This document shows, piece by piece, positions 55,373-63,122 of a DNA stretch of 64,000 nt. The notes below the pieces were generated by a model. The model ran no database searches, had not been told where the DNA came from, and saw only the letters and a program-made list of their open reading frames with translations. This DNA comes from an uncultured Pelagibacteraceae bacterium (GTDB lineage Bacteria > Pseudomonadota > Alphaproteobacteria > Pelagibacterales > Pelagibacteraceae). The position numbers and the translations under genes were made by a program. Each line of letters opens with the position of its first letter. Position 1 is the first letter of the stretch. The stretch spans positions 1 through 64,000 of the forward strand of contig CACDDC010000005.1 of NCBI GenBank assembly GCA_902551455.1, in the 5' to 3' direction.

Positions 55373-55407
55373 TTTATATTAAATAAATTAGGTTAAAAAA
55401 TTTAATC

Positions 55408-55926
55408 ATGAGAAAAATAAATATTTTTTTATTTTTGACTTTTTTAATTCTTGCATTGCCAGCTCAAAGTAATGAAGAAGTAAAAAGTAATAATTTCAAT
55501 GAGCATGAATTCAGCATGTACTCAGGCATGTTTGATTTTAGTGATGATGGCCAAAGAGCTGCATTAGTGGGATTTCAACATCATAATGAATTGCTACAAA
55601 GAGATAGTTTTTTAGGAACATTATCTCCAATTACTGGATTTATATTAACTGAAAATAATGCTACTTATTTTTATACAGGAATTCAAACTCAATATAAATT
55701 AGGCAATATAAATGTTATACCAAGTTTTACTCCTGGTATTTATGACCAAGGAGATGGCAAAGATTTGGGACATGCTTTAGAATTTAAAAGCGAAGTTCAA
55801 TTATCATTTGATATTTTTGCTAATAGTGAATTAGGTTTTTCATATAACCATATTTCTAATGCGAGCTTAGGAGACAAAAATCCGGGTGCAAATAGTTATA
55901 TGTTTAATTTTATAAAATCATTTTAA
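55408..55926 (+). CDS. PagL-like lipid A 3-O-deacylase (acyloxyacyl hydrolase family)
   Basis: Predicted outer-membrane beta-barrel enzyme that removes the 3-O acyl chain of lipid A. The protein has 172 residues with a signal peptide ('INIFLFLTFLILALPAQSN'). The C-terminal 'LGFSYNHISNASLGDKNPGANSYMFNF' contains the PagL catalytic H-x-S-N and N-P-G pattern, and the final residue is F, as in outer-membrane proteins. It lies between the ccm operon and the hydroxy-acid cluster, probably with its own transcript. The activity is not shown; the motif is good. Confidence 0.82.
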   Translation: MRKINIFLFLTFLILALPAQSNEEVKSNNFNEHEFSMYSGMFDFSDDGQRAALVGFQHHNELLQRDSFLGTLSPITGFILTENNATYFYTGIQTQYKLGNINVIPSFTPGIYDQGDGKDLGHALEFKSEVQLSFDIFANSELGFSYNHISNASLGDKNPGANSYMFNFIKSF

Positions 55927-55932
55927 TTAATA

Positions 55933-57087
55933 ATGAAATTATCAGATTGTTACAATTTTAGTGATTTTAGAAAACTCGCTAAAAAAAAATTACCTTCTCC
56001 AATTTTTCACTACATAGATGGTGCAGCTGATGATGAAATTACTTACAGAAGAAATACAAGCGCTTTTGACGATGTTGATTTAGTACCAAATGTTTTAAGA
56101 GGAGTTGAGAATGTTGATTTATCAACTACAATATTTGGTAAAAAACTAGATTTACCTTTTTACTTAGCACCTACGGCTCTACAAAGACTTTTTCATTATG
56201 ATGGTGAAAGAGCAGTTGGTAAAGCTGCTCAAAAATTTAATACCATGTTTGGTGTTTCAGCACTTGCGACTGTGAGTGTAGAAGAAATATCTTCTATGAT
56301 TGATACTCCAAAGATGTTTCAATTTTATTTTCATAAAGATAGAGGTTTAAATGACTCTTGTTTAGAACGAGCAAAAGCAGCTAAATTTGATGTTATGGCT
56401 TTAACAGTAGACACTATAACTGGAGGGAATCGTGAAAGGGATTTAAGGACTGGCTTTACATCACCACCTAAATTAACTTTATCAAGTTTATTTAGTTTTG
56501 CAACAAAACCTATGTGGGGAATAAATTATTTAACAAGAGGTAAGTTTGAATTACCTCATCTTCAAGATTATGTAAAAGAAGGTACCAGCACTAATACATC
56601 TATTGGTAATTACTTTTCTACAATGTTAGACCAATCTATGAATTGGAATGATGCTGAAAAACTTTGTTCTCAATGGGGTGGTCATTTTGCACTTAAAGGA
56701 GTGATGAGTGTTGAAGATGCTAAAAGAGCAGTCGATATAGGATGTACAGGTATAATGGTTTCAAATCATGGTGGTAGACAACTTGATGGTTCAAGATCCC
56801 CATTCGATCAACTTGCTGAAATTGTTGATGCTGTCGGTGATAAACTTGATGTGATTTGTGAGGGTGGAATTCACAGAGGAACTCATATTCTTAAAGCATT
56901 ATCAATAGGAGCTAAAGCATGTTCTGGTGGTAGACTTTACCTTTACGCATTGGCAGCTGCTGGACAAGCGGGTGTTGAAAGAGCTTTAGATCAATATCGT
57001 AAAGAACTTGAGAGAGATATGAAACTTATGGGGTGTACAAAGATAAGTGATTTAAATAGAGATAATTTAAAATTTAGAAACAAATGA
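55933..57087 (+). CDS. FMN-dependent alpha-hydroxy-acid oxidase/dehydrogenase (LldD-like), copy 1
   Basis: Oxidises an L-2-hydroxy acid, such as L-lactate or glycolate, to the 2-keto acid. The protein has 384 residues. 'PSPIFHYIDGAADDEITYRRN' at 20-40, the FMN-binding 'APTALQRLFHYDGERAV' near 78, and the active-site 'ALKGVMSVEDAKRAV' with 'VSNHGGRQLDGSRSP' (catalytic histidine and arginine, near 277-291). The gene lies six bases after pagL and overlaps its paralogue by four bases. The exact substrate cannot be deduced by eye. Confidence 0.92.
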   Translation: MKLSDCYNFSDFRKLAKKKLPSPIFHYIDGAADDEITYRRNTSAFDDVDLVPNVLRGVENVDLSTTIFGKKLDLPFYLAPTALQRLFHYDGERAVGKAAQKFNTMFGVSALATVSVEEISSMIDTPKMFQFYFHKDRGLNDSCLERAKAAKFDVMALTVDTITGGNRERDLRTGFTSPPKLTLSSLFSFATKPMWGINYLTRGKFELPHLQDYVKEGTSTNTSIGNYFSTMLDQSMNWNDAEKLCSQWGGHFALKGVMSVEDAKRAVDIGCTGIMVSNHGGRQLDGSRSPFDQLAEIVDAVGDKLDVICEGGIHRGTHILKALSIGAKACSGGRLYLYALAAAGQAGVERALDQYRKELERDMKLMGCTKISDLNRDNLKFRNK

Positions 57088-58235
57088 ATTTAAAAGATTG
57101 TCATAATTTTAATGATTTTAGAAAGTTAGCAAAAAAAAAATTACCATCTCCAATATTTCACTACATAGATGGTGGTGCAGATGATGAAATTACTTTAAAA
57201 AGAAACACCAGCTCTTTTGATAAATGTGATTTAATTCCGAATGTTCTAGCTGGTGTAAATAAGCCAGATTTATCAACAACAATATTTGGAAGAAAAATTG
57301 ATATGCCAATTTTTTTATCACCAACAGCAATGCAAAGATTATATGACCCTGAGGGAGATAAGGCCTCAGCACGTGCAGCTGAAAAATTTGGAACTATGTA
57401 TGGTATGTCTACAATGGCAACAACTTCAATTGAGGAAATTGCCAATGTATCAAGTGGGCCAAAACTCTTTCAGCTATACATACATAAAGACAAATCATTA
57501 ACTGATGATCTAATTGAAAGATGTAAAAGAGCTAATTTTGATGGATTATGTTTAACAGTAGATACCATAGTTGCTGGTAATAGAGAAAGAGATTACAAAA
57601 CAGGATTTACAACACCTCCAAAACTAACATTAAAAAGTTTAATAGAGTTTGGAATTAAACCAAAATGGGTTTTAAACTACTTCATAAATAGAAAATTTGA
57701 ATTAGCAAATGTTAAACATATAACCGACAAAGGTACCAATATTACAAAATCTGTTATTGATTATGTTAATGAACAATATGATCCCCAAATGAATTGGAAT
57801 GATGCAGAGTACTGCATTAAAAAATGGAATGGTCCTTTTGCTTTAAAGGGAGTTATGTCTGTTGAAGATGCAAAAAAAGCAATTGATATTGGTTGCACTG
57901 CAATAATTATTTCAAATCATGGAGGAAGGCAGCTGGACGGATCAATATCACCATTTGATCAACTTAAAAATATTTCAGATGCTGTAGGAGATAAATTAGA
58001 AATCATACTAGATGGAGGAGTTAGAAGAGGCACACATATTTTAAAAGCAATTGCGGCAGGTGCAAAAGCATGTAGTTTTGGTAAAATGTTTTTGTTTTCT
58101 CTTGCAGCAGGAGGACAAGCAGGTGTGGAACGTGCTTTGCAAAATATACATGACGAACTTAAAAGAAATATGTTATTAATGGGATGTAAGAACTTAAAAG
58201 AACTAAATCAATCTAAAATTATATATAGAAAATAA
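57084..58235 (+). CDS. FMN-dependent alpha-hydroxy-acid oxidase/dehydrogenase (LldD-like), copy 2
   Basis: Paralogue of the preceding gene. The protein has 383 residues and is collinear with copy 1 over its whole length. The N termini nearly coincide ('FRKLAKKKLPSPIFHYIDG' in both). 'ISNHGGRQLDGSISP' holds the catalytic histidine. Substrate-side differences exist, for example 'LSPTAMQRLYDPEGDKAS' against 'LAPTALQRLFHYDGERAV', so the two may prefer different hydroxy acids or form a hetero-oligomer. One base separates it from the aminotransferase. Confidence 0.92.
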   Translation: MNLKDCHNFNDFRKLAKKKLPSPIFHYIDGGADDEITLKRNTSSFDKCDLIPNVLAGVNKPDLSTTIFGRKIDMPIFLSPTAMQRLYDPEGDKASARAAEKFGTMYGMSTMATTSIEEIANVSSGPKLFQLYIHKDKSLTDDLIERCKRANFDGLCLTVDTIVAGNRERDYKTGFTTPPKLTLKSLIEFGIKPKWVLNYFINRKFELANVKHITDKGTNITKSVIDYVNEQYDPQMNWNDAEYCIKKWNGPFALKGVMSVEDAKKAIDIGCTAIIISNHGGRQLDGSISPFDQLKNISDAVGDKLEIILDGGVRRGTHILKAIAAGAKACSFGKMFLFSLAAGGQAGVERALQNIHDELKRNMLLMGCKNLKELNQSKIIYRK

Positions 58236-58236
58236 A

Positions 58237-59406
58237 ATGGAAATAAAATTATCAAAAGCATTAGATAGACTTGGAACAGAAAGTGCTTTTACAATATTAG
58301 CTGAGGCAAAAAAATTAGAGGCGCAAGGAAAACCAATGATTCATTTAGGATTAGGTCAACCAGATTTTAAAACTCCAAAACATGTTGTAGAGGCTGCAAA
58401 AAAAGCGTTGGACGACGGTCATCATGGATATGTTTTATCGAATGGAATTCTAGAATGTAGAGAGGCAGTTACAAGAAAAGTTAAAAAACTTTACAACACA
58501 GATATTGATGCTGATAGAGTAATAATTATGCCCGGTGGTAAACCAACAATGTATTATGCAATATCTTGTTATGGTGAACCAGGTGTTGAAATAATCCACC
58601 CAACTCCTGCATTTCCAATATACGAATCTATGATAAATTATTCTGGTGCTAAAGCTGTTCCATACGATTTAACTGAAGATAAAGATCTGAAATTTAATGC
58701 ACAAAAAATTTTATCTTTGATAACTGATAAAACAAGACTTCTAATTTTAATAAATCCAAATAATCCTACAGGAAGTTTTGTAGAAAAATCAGAAATAGAT
58801 ATTTTAGCAGATGGTTTAAAAAAACATCCTCATGTTACAATACTAAGTGATGAAATTTATAGTAGACAAATATTTGATGGAAAAGAAATGCCTACTTTTT
58901 TTAATTACCCAGATTTAAGAGAGAGATTAATTGTTTTAGAGGGATGGAGTAAAGCTTATGCAATGACTGGATGGAGATTAGGATGGAGTTTTTGGCCAAA
59001 ACATTTAGTAGAGTATGTAAATAAACTTTTAATTAATAGTGTTTCATGTGTAAATGCGGCCGCACAGTTTGCTGGAATTGCTGCACTAGATGGTCCTGAC
59101 GACTCAATTCATCAAATGATGGAAAAATTTACTCAAAGAAGAAACTTAATTCACAAAGGATTGAATGAGCTACCAGGTGTAGAATGTAGTTTACCTGGAG
59201 GAGCTTTTTATGCATTTCCTAAAGTAATTGGCACAGGAATGAATGGTGCAGAGTTTTGTAAGAAAGCAATGCATGAAGCTGGTGTTGCAATTGTTCCTGG
59301 AAACGCTTTTGGTAAAACTTGTAAAGACTATGTAAGGTTTAGTTTTGCAGCTTCTCAAGATAATATCTCTCAAGCATTAGAAAATATCAAAAAAATGTTA
59401 GGCTAA
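58237..59406 (+). CDS. Class I/II pyridoxal-phosphate aminotransferase
   Basis: PLP-dependent aminotransferase of the aspartate/alanine type. The protein has 389 residues. 'MIHLGLGQPDFKTPKHVVEAA' near 34-54, 'LINPNNPTGSFVEKSEI' near 172-188, the PLP lysine in 'EGWSKAYAMTGWRLGW' near 232-247, and the substrate-carboxylate arginine in 'YVRFSFAAS' near 366. Within this cluster it may transaminate the keto acids made by the oxidases (pyruvate or glyoxylate to alanine or glycine); that is inference. Confidence 0.9.
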   Translation: MEIKLSKALDRLGTESAFTILAEAKKLEAQGKPMIHLGLGQPDFKTPKHVVEAAKKALDDGHHGYVLSNGILECREAVTRKVKKLYNTDIDADRVIIMPGGKPTMYYAISCYGEPGVEIIHPTPAFPIYESMINYSGAKAVPYDLTEDKDLKFNAQKILSLITDKTRLLILINPNNPTGSFVEKSEIDILADGLKKHPHVTILSDEIYSRQIFDGKEMPTFFNYPDLRERLIVLEGWSKAYAMTGWRLGWSFWPKHLVEYVNKLLINSVSCVNAAAQFAGIAALDGPDDSIHQMMEKFTQRRNLIHKGLNELPGVECSLPGGAFYAFPKVIGTGMNGAEFCKKAMHEAGVAIVPGNAFGKTCKDYVRFSFAASQDNISQALENIKKMLG

Positions 59407-59452
59407 TAGTAGTGTATTTTTTAATATAACTTATATATTATAAAAATATAAA

Positions 59453-60826
59453 ATGAATGAGCAAATACAGTCAGAACTAAAGAAAATTTTTAATGGAAGA
59501 TTTTCTTTATCAGAGTCTACTAGAGCAAATTACGCACGGGGAGAAGATACATATGATCCAGTTCTATCTCAAGCAGTAGTGTTTCCAGAAACAAATGAGG
59601 AAGTGTCTAAAATATTAAAACTATGTAATCAATATAAAGTTCCAGTAGTTCCATTTGGTACAGGAACATCTCTAGAGGGACATGTAGTAGGAAATGAAAA
59701 TGGTATAACAATATCTTTAGAAAAAATGAATAAAGTTTTAAACGTTAATGCAAGTGATTTTGATTGTAGAGTTCAAGCAAATGTAACTCGAAAACAATTA
59801 AATGAGTATCTCAGAGAGGATGGAGTTTTTTTCCCAATTGATCCTGGAGCAGATGCGGCTCTAGGTGGCATGGCATCAACTTCTGCATCTGGGACTATGG
59901 CTGTAAAGTATGGAACTATGCGTACTGTAGTTTCAGGTTTGACAGTTGTATTAGCAAATGGTGATATAATTAAAACTGGAACGCGATCAAAAAAATCTTC
60001 TGCAGGATATAATTTAACAAATTTATTTATAGGATCTGAAGGAACTTTAGGAATTATAACTGAGGTTCAATTAAGACTTTCTCCAATTCCTGAAAGTATA
60101 ATGAGTGCAGTTTGTTATTTTCCAGATCTAGACTCTGCAGTCTTAACTTCACAAGAAATTATACAATATGGAGTTCCTATTGCGAGAATTGAGATGTTAA
60201 ACAAAGAGCAAATGGAAATAAGCATTAAGTACTCTAAATTAAAAAATATTAAAGCATCACCAACTCTTTTTTTTGAGTTTCATGGTAGTGAAAATTCAAA
60301 TAAAGAGTCAATAAAAATTGTTGAAGAACTGTCTAAAAATAATGGTGGAAGTGAGTTTAAATGGGCAGAGTCAATTGAAGAAAGAAATTTATTGTGGAAA
60401 GCAAGACACGATGTTTATTATTCTGTAAAAGCACTTGGTAAAAATATGAAAGTATATTCTACTGATATATGTGTTCCAATTTCAAAACTTGTAGAGTGTA
60501 TATCTTGGGCAGAAAAAGAAGTTAAAAATAAAGATCTTATAGCTCCAATGGTTGGACATGTTGGAGATGGTAATTTTCATTCAATTATTTTGTATGATCC
60601 AAATGATAAAGAAAAACAAAAACTTATTAAAGAATATAGCGATAAATTAATAGAAAAAGCATTAGAGCTCGAAGGTACTATTACTGGGGAACATGGTATT
60701 GGCCTTCAAAAAAAAAGTTATTTATTAAAAGAACACCCAGATAATTTACCTGTTATGAAATCCATAAAGAGAAGCCTTGATCCAAATAACATAATGAATC
60801 CAGGTAAAGTTTTTGATCTTAATTAA
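59453..60826 (+). CDS. FAD-linked 2-hydroxyacid dehydrogenase (GlcD/D-lactate dehydrogenase type)
   Basis: VAO-fold flavoprotein that oxidises D-lactate, glycolate or a related acid. The protein has 457 residues. The FAD-binding domain has 'VPVVPFGTGTSLEGHVVG' near 63-80 and 'PGADAALGGMASTSASGTMAVKYGTMR' near 130-156. The C-terminal domain has 'MVGHVGDGNFHSIILYD' near 367-383 (metal histidine) and 'GEHGIGLQKK' near 417. No glcE or glcF follows, so it is a single-subunit type like D-LDH/DLD. It complements the two L-type oxidases upstream. Confidence 0.93.
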   Translation: MNEQIQSELKKIFNGRFSLSESTRANYARGEDTYDPVLSQAVVFPETNEEVSKILKLCNQYKVPVVPFGTGTSLEGHVVGNENGITISLEKMNKVLNVNASDFDCRVQANVTRKQLNEYLREDGVFFPIDPGADAALGGMASTSASGTMAVKYGTMRTVVSGLTVVLANGDIIKTGTRSKKSSAGYNLTNLFIGSEGTLGIITEVQLRLSPIPESIMSAVCYFPDLDSAVLTSQEIIQYGVPIARIEMLNKEQMEISIKYSKLKNIKASPTLFFEFHGSENSNKESIKIVEELSKNNGGSEFKWAESIEERNLLWKARHDVYYSVKALGKNMKVYSTDICVPISKLVECISWAEKEVKNKDLIAPMVGHVGDGNFHSIILYDPNDKEKQKLIKEYSDKLIEKALELEGTITGEHGIGLQKKSYLLKEHPDNLPVMKSIKRSLDPNNIMNPGKVFDLN

Positions 60827-60841
60827 TCAATAGATCTAAAA

Positions 60842-61795
60842 ATGAAAAAAATATTAATTACAAGACGTTTACTAAGAGAAAATGAAGATAAAGCTTCTAA
60901 AAAGTTCAAAGTCGAATTAAATTTAAATGATGAGCTTTATACTCAGAGCAAATTAATAGAGTTAAGCAATGGATGTGATGGTATTTTAGCCTCTTTGACA
61001 GATAAAATGGATGCACAAACAATCAATAAACTTCCTAATACAATTAAAATTATTTCAAATTTTGCTGTTGGTTTTGGAAATATTGATTTAGAGGCTGCCA
61101 AAAAAAAAGGTATAGCAGTTACAAATACTCCAGATGTATTAACAGATGCTACAGCAGAAATTGGAGTTTTACTAATATTAGGAGCTTGTAGAAGAGCTTC
61201 AGAAGGAATTGAAAATGCTAGATCCGCAAATTGGAAATGGTCTGCAGATTATTTAATAGGCAAACAGTTAACTGGTACAAGACTTGGAATTCTTGGTATG
61301 GGAAGAATTGGGCAAAAAATTGCAGAAATCACAAAATCATTAGGAATGATAATTCATTACCATAACAGAAGTAAATTAAGCGAAGATAAAGAAAAAGGAG
61401 CAATCTATCATGATTCAATTAAAAGCTTGTTTTCAGTTTCCGATGTTTTATCAATTTGTTGTCCAGCTACAAAAGAAACTCAAAATTTAATAAATAAAAA
61501 AAGCTTAGAATATTTTCCAAAAGGTGCAGTAATAACTAATGTTGCTAGAGGAGATATAGTCGATGATGATGCATTAATTGATGCATTAGATAGAAGAAAA
61601 ATTTATGCAATTGGATTAGATGTATATAAAGGTGAGCCAAATTTAAATCCAGGTTATTTAAAATTTAAACAGGCATTTATTCTCCCTCACCTTGGAAGCG
61701 CAACAAAAGATACAAGACTTGCAATGGCAAACCTCGCAATAGATAATATTGTGGAATTTTTTGATACTGGTTCATGTAAAAACAAAATTAATTAA
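60842..61795 (+). CDS. NAD(P)-dependent D-2-hydroxyacid dehydrogenase (glyoxylate/hydroxypyruvate reductase type)
   Basis: The protein has 317 residues. 'KIISNFAVGFGNIDLEAAKKKGIAVTNTP' near 62-90 is the substrate domain. The nucleotide motif 'GILGMGRIGQKIA' near 148-160 is followed by 'HNRSK', whose N-R favours NADPH. 'NVARGDIVDDDALIDAL' near 229 holds the catalytic arginine, 'DVYKGEPN' the glutamate and 'LPHLGSAT' the histidine near 280. It probably reduces glyoxylate or hydroxypyruvate. Confidence 0.92.
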   Translation: MKKILITRRLLRENEDKASKKFKVELNLNDELYTQSKLIELSNGCDGILASLTDKMDAQTINKLPNTIKIISNFAVGFGNIDLEAAKKKGIAVTNTPDVLTDATAEIGVLLILGACRRASEGIENARSANWKWSADYLIGKQLTGTRLGILGMGRIGQKIAEITKSLGMIIHYHNRSKLSEDKEKGAIYHDSIKSLFSVSDVLSICCPATKETQNLINKKSLEYFPKGAVITNVARGDIVDDDALIDALDRRKIYAIGLDVYKGEPNLNPGYLKFKQAFILPHLGSATKDTRLAMANLAIDNIVEFFDTGSCKNKIN

Positions 61796-61885
61796 AATAA
61801 ATACTACTTTGGGTTGAATATATTTGTTTTTTAATAAGACTCATCAATTTTTTTGTGATTAAATATTGTTAAGTTAATTAACTAA

Positions 61886-61891
61886 GAGGAG
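61886..61891 (+). promoter_or_regulatory. Strong ribosome-binding site of the TRAP binding-protein gene
   Basis: GAGGAG lies five bases before the ATG at 61897, one of the best Shine-Dalgarno matches in the window. A 12-base palindrome, AGTTAATTAACT (61872-61883), sits immediately upstream and could be an operator, though it is all A/T apart from the two ends. Confidence 0.6.
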
Positions 61892-61896
61892 AGAAT

Positions 61897-63027
61897 ATGA
61901 TTAAAGACAAAAAAGTTTTGAAGACAAAGACTCCTTCAAGACGTAAATTCTTTAAGGCTGCCGCTGCAACAGGTGTTGCTGCTGTAGCTGCATCATCTTT
62001 AGCTGCTCCTGCTGTTGCCGCAGAAAGAGTTGAAGCTGCAATGGTAGCTACTTGGCCAAGAGATTTTCCTGGTTTAGGTACAGGCGCACAAAGATTTGCA
62101 AAAAGACTAGCTGATATGAGTGACGGACGTATACAAGTTACTTATTATGCTTCTGGAGAAAGAGTAAAAGCGTTTGACTCATTTGATGAAGTTGCTTCAG
62201 GTAACTCTCAAATGTATCATGCTGCTGATTACTATTGGGTTAAAAAACACCCAGCTTTTGGATATTTTACAGCATGTCCATTTGGTTTCACTTACTCAGA
62301 AATAAATGCTTGGATTCACCACGGTGGAGGACAAGAGCTTTGGGATGAACTAACTGATGATTATGGTACTCAAAGTTTTATTGCTGGTAACACAGGAGTT
62401 CAAATGGGTGGTTGGTTTAATAAAAAAATTAGATCAGCTAATGACTTTAAAGGTTTAAAAATGCGTATGCCTGGATTAGGTGGACAAGTTTTAGGAAAAC
62501 TTGGAGGTTCTCCAATCTCACTTCCTGGTGGACAAATTTATGAAAACCTTGTGTCAGGTGCGATTGATGCAACTGAATGGGTAGGTCCTTGGAATGATGA
62601 GGCTATGAAGTTCCATGAAGCTGCTAAATACTATTACTATCCTGGTATGCATGAACCTGGTTCAATGTTGGCATGTGGTGTTAACAAATCATGGTTTACA
62701 AGCTTAACAAAATCAGATCAAACGACTATTAAAACTGCCTGTGCTTGGGCAGATGAAATTACTATGGCTGAGTACAATGCTAAAAATGGTGCAGCATTAG
62801 CTCGTCTAGTAAATGATCATGGTGTTAAACTTGAGAAATTTAATGATAAAGTTTATGACGCTTTTGCAAAAGGTGCTAAAGAAGTTTACGACGAAGTTCA
62901 ACAACATAGTGCACTTGCTGCTAAAACGCACAAAGCTTTTGTTAAAGCGCGTAAAGAAATTGGTGCTTGGACTAACTTGTCAGACTCACCATATATTCAG
63001 CAAAGAAATAGAGCTTTAGGAATTTAA
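61897..63027 (+). CDS. dctP: TRAP transporter solute-binding protein DctP (TakP-like)
   Basis: Periplasmic receptor of a tripartite sodium-driven importer. The protein has 376 residues. A twin-arginine-type signal, 'SRRKFFKAAAATGVAAVAAS' (14-33), ends in an A-A-P-A-V-A-A cleavage region. The mature protein has 'GVQMGGWFNKKI', 'KMRMPGLGGQVLGKLGG' (the DctP carboxylate-binding arginine region near 190) and 'DATEWVGPWNDEAMKFHEAAKYYYYPG', characteristic of the 2-keto-acid/lactate-binding TakP subgroup. Codon use and G+C are higher than its neighbours, fitting strong expression. Adjacent hydroxy-acid enzymes support a 2-keto or 2-hydroxy acid ligand. Confidence 0.92.
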   Translation: MIKDKKVLKTKTPSRRKFFKAAAATGVAAVAASSLAAPAVAAERVEAAMVATWPRDFPGLGTGAQRFAKRLADMSDGRIQVTYYASGERVKAFDSFDEVASGNSQMYHAADYYWVKKHPAFGYFTACPFGFTYSEINAWIHHGGGQELWDELTDDYGTQSFIAGNTGVQMGGWFNKKIRSANDFKGLKMRMPGLGGQVLGKLGGSPISLPGGQIYENLVSGAIDATEWVGPWNDEAMKFHEAAKYYYYPGMHEPGSMLACGVNKSWFTSLTKSDQTTIKTACAWADEITMAEYNAKNGAALARLVNDHGVKLEKFNDKVYDAFAKGAKEVYDEVQQHSALAAKTHKAFVKARKEIGAWTNLSDSPYIQQRNRALGI

Positions 63028-63060
63028 TATAAGACTTAAAGTTTTAGTAAAATTTGATAT

Positions 63061-63090
63061 AAGGGCCCTTTATTAAGGGCCCTTTATTTT
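63061..63090 (+). terminator. Stem-loop with U-rich tail between dctP and dctQ
   Basis: AAGGGCCCTT (63061-63070), loop TATT, AAGGGCCCTT (63075-63084): a perfect 10-bp stem followed by TATTTTATT. Each arm is itself a palindrome, so other folds exist. It lies 33 bases after the dctP stop and 32 before the dctQ start. It probably stops most transcripts or protects the dctP 3' end, giving more binding protein than permease. Confidence 0.75.
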
Positions 63091-63122
63091 ATTGGGTTTT
63101 GTTAAATATAGTATTTCGATTT

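Noticed and set aside
57190-57501. Several ORFs on both strands inside the second hydroxy-acid oxidase gene
   Set aside because: They overlap a complete conserved enzyme and have low-complexity translations, so they are frame shadows.
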